From: Bacillus zhangzhouensis
GTDB lineage: Bacteria > Bacillota > Bacilli > Bacillales > Bacillaceae
Assembly: GCF_000715205.1 (NCBI RefSeq)
Contig: NZ_JOTP01000002.1
Location: 206,087 to 270,086, forward strand
Direction: 5' to 3'
Length of the DNA stretch: 64,000 nucleotides
The translations under genes were made by a program, and so were the position numbers. Shown here piece after piece: positions 57,812-64,000 of this stretch. The notes under the pieces are model-generated. The model made no database searches. It was not told the origin of the DNA and saw only the letters and a program-made list of their open reading frames with translations. Every line of letters begins with the position of its first letter. Within the stretch, counting starts at the first letter, position 1.

Positions 57812-59650
57812 TTAGGATAATCCTGCTAGCTTTTTCTTCTTCGCTGCTTTCTCACGTTCGTTTTTATCTAAAATTTTCTTTCTTAGACGAATGGATTCTG
57901 GTGTAACCTCACAGTATTCGTCTTCATTAAGATACTCAAGAGATTCCTCAAGTGACATAATACGTGGTTTTTTCATACTAACCGTTTGATCTTTTGTAGC
58001 CGAACGCACGTTCGTTTGTTGTTTCATACGGCTAACGTTGACAACAAGATCGTTCTCACGGTTATGCTCACCAACAATCATTCCTTGATATACTTCAGTA
58101 CCTGGCTCAACAAAAATCACACCGCGCTCTTCAACACCTTGGATTCCGTAAGAAGTCGCTTTGCCTGTTTCCATTGAAACAAGTACACCTTGACGGCGTC
58201 CGCCAACTTGACCAGACTGCATCGGCTGATAGCTGTCAAACGTATGGTTCAGAATACCAAAACCACGAGTTAATGAAAGAAATTCAGTTGTATATCCGAT
58301 TAAACCACGTGATGGAACTGTAAAGATCAGGCGAACTTGACCGTTACCATTATTGATCATGTCAATCATGTCACCTTTTCTTGCGCCCATTGACTCCATG
58401 ATAGAGCCAGTGTGCTCTTCTGGTACATCAATTTGAACGCGTTCTACAGGCTCACATCGAACACCATCCACTTCTTTTACAATAACTTCTGGCTTCGATA
58501 CTTGTAATTCAAACCCTTCACGTCTCATATTCTCAATCAGAATCGATAAGTGAAGCTCTCCGCGTCCAGATACGACCCAAGCATCAGGTGAATCAGTTGG
58601 ATCCACGCGAAGACTTACGTCTGTTTGAAGCTGCTGCTCTAAACGCTCTTCAATTTTACGTGATGTCACGTATTTTCCTTCACGGCCTGCAAATGGGCTG
58701 TTGTTGACAACAAACGTCATTTGAAGTGTCGGCTCATCAATACGAAGGATTGGCAGTGCCTCTTGGTGTTCTACCGGACAAACTGTTTCACCTACGTTGA
58801 TGTCTTCCATACCAGATACAGCGACAAGATCTCCAGCTTTCGCTTCATTGATTTCCACTCGTTTTAACCCTTGGAAACCAAAAATCTTTGTCACACGGAA
58901 TTGTTTCACGCTGCCATCGACTTTCATCAGGGCTACTTGCTGTCCTACTTGCATTGTCCCTCTGAATACACGGCCGATTCCAATTCTTCCAACATAATCA
59001 TTGTAATCAAGTAGCGCCACTTGGAATTGAAGCGGCTCTTCATGGTTATCAATTGGGCTTGGAATATGGTTGACAATTGCTTCAAACAAAGATTCCATGT
59101 TTTCATCTTGCTTGCTCGCATCATTACTTGCCGTACCATTGATTGCTGATGCATACACAACTGGGAATTCAAGCTGTTCTTCTGTTGCATCCAATTCAAT
59201 GAACAAGTCAATAACTTCATCGACTACTTCAGCCGGACGAGCAAAGTCGCGGTCAATTTTATTGACAACAACAATTGGTGTTAAGTTTTGCTCAAGTGCT
59301 TTTTTCAGCACAAATCGTGTTTGAGGCATACAGCCTTCATAAGCGTCCACCACGAGAAGTACACCATCTACCATTTTCATGATACGCTCAACCTCACCAC
59401 CGAAGTCGGCGTGCCCTGGTGTATCTAAAATATTAATGCGTGTATCTTTATAATGGATCGCAGTATTTTTAGCTAAAATCGTAATACCGCGCTCTCGCTC
59501 TAAATCATTTGAATCCATGGCTCTCTCAGCGATATTTTCATTCGCACGGAAAGTACCAGCTTGATGGAGCAATTGGTCAACAAGCGTCGTTTTACCATGG
59601 TCAACGTGGGCAATAATTGCGATGTTGCGAAGATCTTTTCGAAGTTTCAC
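57812..59650 (-). CDS. typA: Ribosome-associated GTPase TypA/BipA
   Basis: TypA is a translational GTPase involved in 50S subunit assembly and stress adaptation, especially to cold. The 612 residues contain the EF-G-like GTPase domain with G1 AHVDHGKTT, the switch region [12 protein letters not shown]3 [11 protein letters not shown] and G4 NKIDRD. Domains II, III and V follow (STRGLIGY-like [13 protein letters not shown]), then the BipA-specific C-terminal domain. An extended -10 promoter lies upstream. It is divergent from ylaF. Confidence 0.98.
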   Translation of the reverse strand: MKLRKDLRNIAIIAHVDHGKTTLVDQLLHQAGTFRANENIAERAMDSNDLERERGITILAKNTAIHYKDTRINILDTPGHADFGGEVERIMKMVDGVLLVVDAYEGCMPQTRFVLKKALEQNLTPIVVVNKIDRDFARPAEVVDEVIDLFIELDATEEQLEFPVVYASAINGTASNDASKQDENMESLFEAIVNHIPSPIDNHEEPLQFQVALLDYNDYVGRIGIGRVFRGTMQVGQQVALMKVDGSVKQFRVTKIFGFQGLKRVEINEAKAGDLVAVSGMEDINVGETVCPVEHQEALPILRIDEPTLQMTFVVNNSPFAGREGKYVTSRKIEERLEQQLQTDVSLRVDPTDSPDAWVVSGRGELHLSILIENMRREGFELQVSKPEVIVKEVDGVRCEPVERVQIDVPEEHTGSIMESMGARKGDMIDMINNGNGQVRLIFTVPSRGLIGYTTEFLSLTRGFGILNHTFDSYQPMQSGQVGGRRQGVLVSMETGKATSYGIQGVEERGVIFVEPGTEVYQGMIVGEHNRENDLVVNVSRMKQQTNVRSATKDQTVSMKKPRIMSLEESLEYLNEDEYCEVTPESIRLRKKILDKNEREKAAKKKKLAGLS

Positions 59651-59685
59651 ATTTTCATCTCCTAAAATAATTAGATAACTTTCAT

Positions 59686-59694
59686 ATTATATCA
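59686..59694 (-). promoter_or_regulatory. Extended -10 promoter of typA
   Basis: On the minus strand TGATATAAT is a perfect TATAAT with an upstream TGn, about 36 bases before the typA start. No good -35 element is present, typical for extended -10 promoters. Confidence 0.6.
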
Positions 59695-59763
59695 CAATCC
59701 CCTTTAAAATCCGATCGTTTTTCTGTAAACTTATATTAACTCTAAAAAAAGGGATGGAGACAA

Positions 59764-59943
59764 ATGAAACAAATCAAATGGCTTCTATTATTATGTGCAT
59801 TACTTGCAGTCGTCAGTATGGCGTTTATTGGGGTATCTGTTGCAGAAAAAAGCACACTGGGAACATGCCTTAGTATCGTGTTCGCCATGATTTTCATGGG
59901 TACAGGATTTACATTAAAAAGAAAATTAAACGTGCAATCATAA
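59764..59943 (+). CDS. ylaF: Small membrane protein YlaF
   Basis: This 59-residue protein, MKQIKWLLLLCALL at the N-terminus, has two transmembrane helices (about residues 5-24 and 32-51) and a basic end (LKRKLNVQS). Length, position next to typA and composition match B. subtilis YlaF, of unknown function. A GGAG ribosome site lies just upstream and a terminator hairpin just downstream. Confidence 0.82.
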   Translation: MKQIKWLLLLCALLAVVSMAFIGVSVAEKSTLGTCLSIVFAMIFMGTGFTLKRKLNVQS

Positions 59944-59951
59944 AATTTCTC

Positions 59952-59987
59952 AAAAGCCTTTTACATTCTACATGTAGAAGGCTTTTT
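59952..59987 (+). terminator. Terminator of ylaF
   Basis: AAAAGCCTTTTACA and TGTAGAAGGCTTTTT pair with one bulge around a short loop, ending in T residues, nine bases after the ylaF stop. Confidence 0.78.
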
Positions 59988-60218
59988 ATTTCGAGTAAAA
60001 ACAAGACCAACCACCTATGAAAACCCGAGTAATCAGACTGAAAATAGCATGTAGACTTGGCAAATATAAGCAATCTGAACCTCTCTATTTTTCGACAAGA
60101 ACTTTTATAGTTCTCCAAAATCAAACACAAAGTTACAATTTTCCTATTCTTCCACAAACTTTCTCATGGTATGCTGTTCTTGCAACAAAATTTAACAGAA
60201 AAGGGAGAGAAAAGAAGC

Positions 60219-60854
60219 ATGAAGAAGTTTTTGAGCAAATCGCTCAGCTCTGTTGTATTTTTCGCTTTAGCTATCATTCTTACTTTCACAACAGTAGCTC
60301 CTGGGCAAGCAAACGCTGCAACGTTCAAAGGGATTCCTTTTGAACAGCAACAAATTATTAAAGATTTATTGGAGAAAAACGAGCGTGTCATCAACATTCT
60401 CATCAATTCATTTGTTGAGGAAGACAACAGCTACACATTCGATGTGAAAAAAGCGATTGAGCTCGGTTTGACTGAAGAAGAAGCGGCGACTGCTGAGAAA
60501 TTCTTAGATCGCGCAGCTGTTCTTACAATCGTTTTCAGTGAAAGCATCACTAAAGACGAAAAAGGAAAATTAGTTTTTGATGCAGAAAAAGCGATTGAAC
60601 TTGGTCTTACTAAAGAAGAAGCAACTAAATTCGAAAAGCTTTTCAAATCAGTGATCAGAATTGCTGATCTTGCTGGTGATGCACTTGTTCTAGACAAAAA
60701 AGGAAATGTTGTAATTGATTCAAAAATTGCAAAAGGTCTTGGATTCAGCTCTACTGAATTACTTGTTTTCAACCAATTGCTTAAGAAAATTCCTCAAGAG
60801 CAATTAAAAACGTTCTATGATGCAGTTCAACTTGCAAAAGAAAAATTAAACTAA
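60219..60854 (+). CDS. Unrecognised secreted protein with three tandem 46-residue repeats
   Basis: This 211-residue protein has a clear signal peptide (basic start MKKFLSKSLSS, hydrophobic core, cleavage after PGQANA). The mature part contains three tandem repeats at about residues 75-120, 121-166 and 167-211. Each begins Asp-x-x-x-Ala-x-x-Leu-Gly-(Leu/Phe)-(Thr/Ser) followed by an acidic helix; repeats 1 and 2 are the closest (KAIELGLT in both). There are no cysteines and no catalytic motif. ATG 60219 is preferred because the signal peptide starts there; 16 upstream codons are unlikely. It occupies the neighbourhood where B. subtilis has ylaA-ylaE; homology to YlaE, also secreted and of similar size, is untested. 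A strong terminator follows. Confidence 0.85.
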   Translation: MKKFLSKSLSSVVFFALAIILTFTTVAPGQANAATFKGIPFEQQQIIKDLLEKNERVINILINSFVEEDNSYTFDVKKAIELGLTEEEAATAEKFLDRAAVLTIVFSESITKDEKGKLVFDAEKAIELGLTKEEATKFEKLFKSVIRIADLAGDALVLDKKGNVVIDSKIAKGLGFSSTELLVFNQLLKKIPQEQLKTFYDAVQLAKEKLN

Positions 60855-60858
60855 GCTC

Positions 60859-60895
60859 AAAAACCCCCACCTGGTTCTTCCAGATGGGGGTTTTT
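60859..60895 (+). terminator. Terminator of the secreted repeat-protein gene
   Basis: AAAAACCCCCACCTGG pairs with CCAGATGGGGGTTTTT (one mismatch, 5-base loop), a strong rho-independent terminator immediately after the stop codon; flanking A and T runs also suit the minus strand. Confidence 0.9.
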
Positions 60896-60992
60896 ATTTC
60901 AGCCAATATAGAATGATCATGATGACGTACACTACACTAAACACGATACTCGCTCGACGTAAGAGCTTTCCATCTTTTTTCTTCCTTTTCAT
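60894..60992 (-). CDS. Possible 32-residue single-pass membrane peptide or gene remnant
   Basis: A minus-strand frame encodes a highly basic N-terminus (MKRKKKDGKLLRR) followed by one hydrophobic helix (ASIVFSVVYVIMIILYWL). An in-frame TAG lies directly before the ATG and there is no good ribosome site. In the +1 frame the preceding DNA reads MIKTPDPMPYLDEKEEKRW and stops just where the hydrophobic segment starts. The two may be halves of one small membrane-protein gene broken by a frameshift near CGTGTTTAGTG. Confidence 0.3.
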   Translation of the reverse strand: MKRKKKDGKLLRRASIVFSVVYVIMIILYWLK

Positions 60993-61215
60993 CTAAGTAT
61001 GGCATGGGATCTGGTGTCTTGATCATTGAAGAGAACAAAAAGTCCAAGTACACACCATTGAATCATTTTCATACTGTACTCATTTAAAATCAAATACCTT
61101 TCAAAATGGAGCGATAAATCACTAAACAAATCAAACATTGATACACAATCCTTTACATCAAATTAAGGCCTCATCGGTATAGACATTCGCCTTACCAAAA
61201 AGTTTCAGGAAAAAC
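60993..61215. other. Intergenic region without recognisable gene
   Basis: Apart from the short upstream frame noted for 60894-60992 this AT-rich stretch shows no convincing coding frame, promoter or RNA structure. In B. subtilis several genes (ylaA to ylaE) lie in the matching interval, so it may be a deletion scar. Confidence 0.5.
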
Positions 61216-61217
61216 AA

Positions 61218-61245
61218 AAAATCACTTCATTCTCATGAAGTGATT
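61218..61245 (-). terminator. Terminator of suhB
   Basis: AATCACTTCA and TGAAGTGATT pair around a 6-base loop, followed on the minus strand by TTTTTGTTTTT, five bases after the suhB stop. Confidence 0.85.
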
Positions 61246-61249
61246 GTGT

Positions 61250-62056
61250 TTATCTTTTATTTCCGCTTCCTTTTATGTAATCGTGCAAGATCTTTTCACA
61301 AATGGATCGATTTCCTGCAACAATGCTATTTTTCTCTAGGAACGTAAGCCGCTCTCCGTGAATATTTGAGTAAACAGCCCCTACTTCATCAAGCAGCACG
61401 CAGCCGGCCGCATAATCCCATGGCGCAAGCCTTAACGTGATGTATGCGTCACTTCTTCCACTTGCAATATAAGCGAGTTCAAGCGCAGCTGATCCAATCG
61501 TACGAGTCCCTCTCACGTCACGTACGAGACGGGCAAACGGTTTGGCATCAAAATAAGGGCTTTCGATTGCCCATGTCGGGTTAATGCCCACAATGGCTTT
61601 TTCAATCGCGACATCTTTTAGTGGCGGGAGCAGGGTATCGTTCATATAGGCTCCTTCTCCTTTGACCGCATGATATAGCTCGTCATGAATGACGTCATAA
61701 ATAAGACCGATTTTTCCAACGCCATTTTCAAATATCCCAATTGAAATGGCAAAGTTGCGTTTTTGATGGATAAAGTTCATTGTGCCATCAATCGGATCAA
61801 TGATCCACACAATCCCACCCAGTGAGGTCACCTCTTCCCCTTGTCCCTCTTCTCCTAAAATGTGATGATCTGAAAATGTCGACTGAATCTTTTCAATGAA
61901 AAAACGCTCTGTTTCTTTATCGATGTTTGTGACAAGATCATTAGGATTTGATTTTGTTTCAATTGATAGACCTTCCTGCATGGACGCTTTAATACGGCTT
62001 CCTGCTTCTTTTACCCAAAGCTTTGCAAGACGGTCAATTTCCACCCAGTTTGTCAT
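61250..62056 (-). CDS. suhB: Inositol monophosphatase family protein YktC (SuhB)
   Basis: This Mg-dependent phosphatase of the inositol monophosphatase fold has 268 residues. The metal and catalytic residues appear in order: DLVTNIDKETE, GEEGQGEE, WIIDPIDGTMNFIH and, near the C-terminus, LAPWDYAAGCVLLDEVGA. Activity on inositol 1-phosphate is expected from the family; other sugar or nucleotide phosphates are possible. It lies downstream of ykzI and yktB as in B. subtilis and has its own terminator. Confidence 0.92.
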   Translation of the reverse strand: MTNWVEIDRLAKLWVKEAGSRIKASMQEGLSIETKSNPNDLVTNIDKETERFFIEKIQSTFSDHHILGEEGQGEEVTSLGGIVWIIDPIDGTMNFIHQKRNFAISIGIFENGVGKIGLIYDVIHDELYHAVKGEGAYMNDTLLPPLKDVAIEKAIVGINPTWAIESPYFDAKPFARLVRDVRGTRTIGSAALELAYIASGRSDAYITLRLAPWDYAAGCVLLDEVGAVYSNIHGERLTFLEKNSIVAGNRSICEKILHDYIKGSGNKR

Positions 62057-62146
62057 CAGACTGTAAACCTCTTTTCTATGTAGTACCTATTTGTATTAGC
62101 ATACTGATATTATGTACGTAAAAGCAAGAAAAAAGCAGCGTCATAC

Positions 62147-62176
62147 AAAAACGAACCGATGAATTGGTTCGTTTTT
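62147..62176 (-). terminator. Terminator of ykzI
   Basis: An 11-bp perfect stem (aaaaacgaacc / ggttcgttttt) with an 8-base loop ends in T residues on the minus strand, 14 bases after the ykzI stop. Confidence 0.85.
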
Positions 62177-62189
62177 ACCTCACCTTGTT

Positions 62190-62378
62190 TTACCCTTGAA
62201 GCTGCTCCCATTCTTTTCTTAGGCGCTCAAGCTTTCGTTTGCTGCGTTCAATTTGAATAACATCTTTTTGCTCGATGGCTTCATGAAGCGTAGAAAGCTC
62301 ATAATCAACCTCTAATCTCCACACAGCGATGCGATTCTTCTTCTCTTGTCTATACCCCTGCTTCACGATTTGCTTCAT
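62190..62378 (-). CDS. ykzI: Small coiled-coil protein YkzI
   Basis: This 62-residue, highly charged, wholly helical protein (KQIVKQGYRQEKKNRIAVW at the start, then heptad-like LHEAIEQKDVIQIERSKRKL) is probably a coiled coil. Size and position between yktB and yktC match B. subtilis YkzI, function unknown. AAGGGGCG upstream of the ATG serves as ribosome site. Confidence 0.78.
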   Translation of the reverse strand: MKQIVKQGYRQEKKNRIAVWRLEVDYELSTLHEAIEQKDVIQIERSKRKLERLRKEWEQLQG

Positions 62379-62665
62379 TGGTCAACGCCCCTTCCAGAGA
62401 ATGATTCATTCCTTGTCAGTTTTCATTGATAAAAAATACAATCGATAAGAGAATTGGTTCTTGCTTATATCGTATGAAGCGATCGCATAACCGCAACGAC
62501 ATTCTGAAAATTGTGTTTTTACCTATTTGTTATGTACCACAAATTCGATGTTTTTAAACGCTACATTATATCCTCTGTAATCTTTCTCCTTATGGTGCAT
62601 CTTTTTTTGAGCTTGACCCAAGCTATGATAAAATATGATCAGCGAAAAGATACAGGAGGCATAAC

Positions 62666-63301
62666 ATGAGTGAGATGCGTTTTAGAGATGAAGATTTTGA
62701 GACATTCACAGTTGACGGTTTAGATGAACGAATGACCGTATTAAAAGAAAGAGTCCGTCCAAAGCTTGAGGCTCTTGGCGAACATTTTGCACCGCTTCTT
62801 TCTTCTATTACAGGAGACGAGATGTTTGTACACGTAGCAAAGCATGCGAGAAGATCAGTCAACCCGCCAAATGATACGTGGGTTGCTTTTGCAAACAGTA
62901 AGCGCGGGTATAAAAAGCTCCCTCATTTTCAAATTGGGCTTTGGAAAACTCATGTATTTGTATGGTTTGCACTTATTTATGAATCTCCAGTTAAAGGTGA
63001 GTATGGGCAATTATTCGAAAAAGAGCTAGACACCATCCAGCAGAAAATACCGCAAGATTTCGTTTGGTCTAAAGATCATATGAAACCAGACGTACTGCGT
63101 CACAATGAGCTTGATGCTGAACAGCTGAAAACACTATTTGAACGTGTTCAAACGGTAAAGAAAGCCGAACTCCTTTGCGGCATTCAGCTACCTAGAGAAG
63201 AAGTCGTTCAAATGAATAATGAAGAGTTTTTATCGAAAATCGAAAATGCCTTCCGTACGTTGACTTATCTATACCGCTTTACACAGAAAGAATCTGTATA
63301 A
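62666..63301 (+). CDS. yktB: UPF0637 family protein YktB
   Basis: This 211-residue cytoplasmic protein of family UPF0637 (DUF1054) has conserved stretches [40 protein letters not shown] and [21 protein letters not shown], as in B. subtilis YktB. Function is unknown. AGGAGG lies 7 nt before the ATG. Transcription terminates, or did, at a hairpin immediately downstream that is now interrupted by an insertion sequence. Confidence 0.9.
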   Translation: MSEMRFRDEDFETFTVDGLDERMTVLKERVRPKLEALGEHFAPLLSSITGDEMFVHVAKHARRSVNPPNDTWVAFANSKRGYKKLPHFQIGLWKTHVFVWFALIYESPVKGEYGQLFEKELDTIQQKIPQDFVWSKDHMKPDVLRHNELDAEQLKTLFERVQTVKKAELLCGIQLPREEVVQMNNEEFLSKIENAFRTLTYLYRFTQKESV

Positions 63302-63325
63302 AAAAACGAGCCTATCATGGCTCGT
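63301..63325 (+). terminator. yktB terminator stem, T-run missing
   Basis: AAAAAACGAGCC and GGCTCGT form a stem right after the yktB stop with a run of A on its left, but instead of a T-run the stem is followed by CAGGCTGTCGAG, the left end of an insertion sequence. Confidence 0.65.
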
Positions 63326-64000
63326 CAGGCTGTCGAGAAAATCTCGACAGCTTTAGTTTTTTCCTTAAAGTTTCCATTCCCCCGTTTTATAATAGAGAAA
63401 AGCATACTAAAGGAAGGTGTTTTTCTCATGTTCCACACTAGAAATTCTTCTCAGCACGAAGCTGAATTTGTATTGCTAGATCAACTGGTCGAAGAGGATC
63501 ACCTACTTCGTAAAATTGATCAGTACATTGACTTTTCATTTATCGTAGATAAAGTAAAACCGTATTATAGTGAGAATAAAGGTCGTCCTTCTCTAGATCC
63601 ACTCATTTTGTTCAAAATGATGTTTATCGGATACCTGTATGGTATCCGTTCTGAAAGACAACTTGAAAAAGAAATTTACTATAACATGGCGTATAGATGG
63701 TTTTTAGGTTTGAATATCAATGACCCCGTTCCTCATCATTCCACCATTAGTTGGAATCGTCGTACGCGATTTAAAGATACAACGATTTTTCAAGATATTT
63801 TTGATGAGATTGTGCTTCAAGCCATCAATCACGATATGGTTGGCGGTCGTGTCCTTTTTACCGATTCAACCCATCTAAAAGCGAATGCCAATAAACATAA
63901 ATATACGAGAAAAACGATCGAGCAAGATACTCAGAACTATATGAAAGAATTAGATGAAGCCGTCCAAGAAGATCGAGAGGTAAATGGCATTATTCATTTA
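63326..64000 (+). mobile_element. IS1182-family insertion sequence, left part (right end beyond window)
   Basis: The element begins within the few bases after 63325. Its left end contains a perfect 10-bp palindrome (GCTGTCGAGA 63329-63338 / TCTCGACAGC 63342-63351). This is followed by a promoter-like TTAAAG, 17 nt, TATAAT (ending near 63395) and the transposase gene. The right inverted repeat and the target-site duplication lie outside the window, so the exact boundary is not provable here. Confidence 0.8.
63428..64000 (+). CDS. IS1182-family transposase (3' end beyond right edge)
   Basis: The frame is open from ATG 63428 to the right edge, 191 codons. AAGGAAGGTG lies 8 nt upstream. The N-terminal DUF772-type domain (VLLDQLVEEDHLLRKIDQYIDF, then RPSLDPLILFKMMFIGYLYGIRSERQLEKE) is typical of IS1182 and relatives. 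WFLGLNINDPVPHHSTISWNRR follows. The first acidic residue of the DDE catalytic triad is likely the Asp in LFTDSTHLKANANK. The frame shows no interruption, so the element may be active. Confidence 0.88.
   Translation, partial: MFHTRNSSQHEAEFVLLDQLVEEDHLLRKIDQYIDFSFIVDKVKPYYSENKGRPSLDPLILFKMMFIGYLYGIRSERQLEKEIYYNMAYRWFLGLNINDPVPHHSTISWNRRTRFKDTTIFQDIFDEIVLQAINHDMVGGRVLFTDSTHLKANANKHKYTRKTIEQDTQNYMKELDEAVQEDREVNGIIHL

Overview
The window is chromosomal DNA from a low-GC, endospore-forming Firmicute of the genus Bacillus. Gene content, gene order and protein sequences follow the B. subtilis yktB-to-bpr segment almost gene for gene. A photolyase gene behind ctaA and several local differences suggest the B. 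pumilus / B. safensis / B. altitudinis group; this placement is inferred from remembered protein sequences and synteny, not from a database search. There are no rRNA or tRNA genes, CRISPR arrays or prophages.

Layout, left to right (most genes read on the minus strand). 1-4273: the secreted protease bpr, cut by the left edge. 4578-23577: the division and cell-wall (dcw) cluster read right to left, mraZ-rsmH-ftsL-pbpB-spoVD-murE-mraY-murD-spoVE-murG-murB-divIB-ylxW-ylxX-sbp-ftsA-ftsZ. 23647-38830: bshC (bacillithiol), panE (pantothenate) and the ylb block: ylbP, gerR, rpmF with ylbN, tmcAL, ylbL, ylbK, ylbJ, coaD, rsmD, a sporulation small RNA matching CsfG, then ylbG to ylbA. 39023-46515: the caa3 cytochrome oxidase genes ctaGFEDC, ctaB and divergent ctaA. 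46555-51534: photolyase and pyruvate carboxylase. 51614-59943: ftsW and the yla block (ylaN, glsA2, ylaL, ylaK, ylaJ, ylaI, ylaH, typA, ylaF). 60219-63301: an unrecognised secreted repeat protein, suhB/yktC, ykzI and yktB. 63326-64000: the left end of an IS1182-type insertion sequence running off the right edge.

Functionally the window joins cytoplasmic peptidoglycan precursor synthesis (MurB, D, E, G, MraY), polymerisation at the septum and in the spore (FtsW/PBP2B, SpoVE/SpoVD) and the divisome (FtsZ, FtsA, DivIB, FtsL). It also holds haem A synthesis with its dedicated terminal oxidase. Many start codons are TTG or GTG, each decided here by a good ribosome binding site.

The most unusual structure is a ~125-130 base structured repeat present twice in inverted orientation (29892-30022 plus, 38862-38985 minus). 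Each copy sits between convergent genes and is bracketed on both sides by transcription-terminator hairpins; in the first copy those hairpins are a perfect 26-bp direct duplication. Other notable signals are five 10-bp-spaced GTGG/GGGTG units upstream of mraZ, a probable CTG start for the PIN-PhoH ATPase ylaK, ResD-type boxes between ctaB and ctaA, and an IS insertion that removed the U-tract of the yktB terminator.
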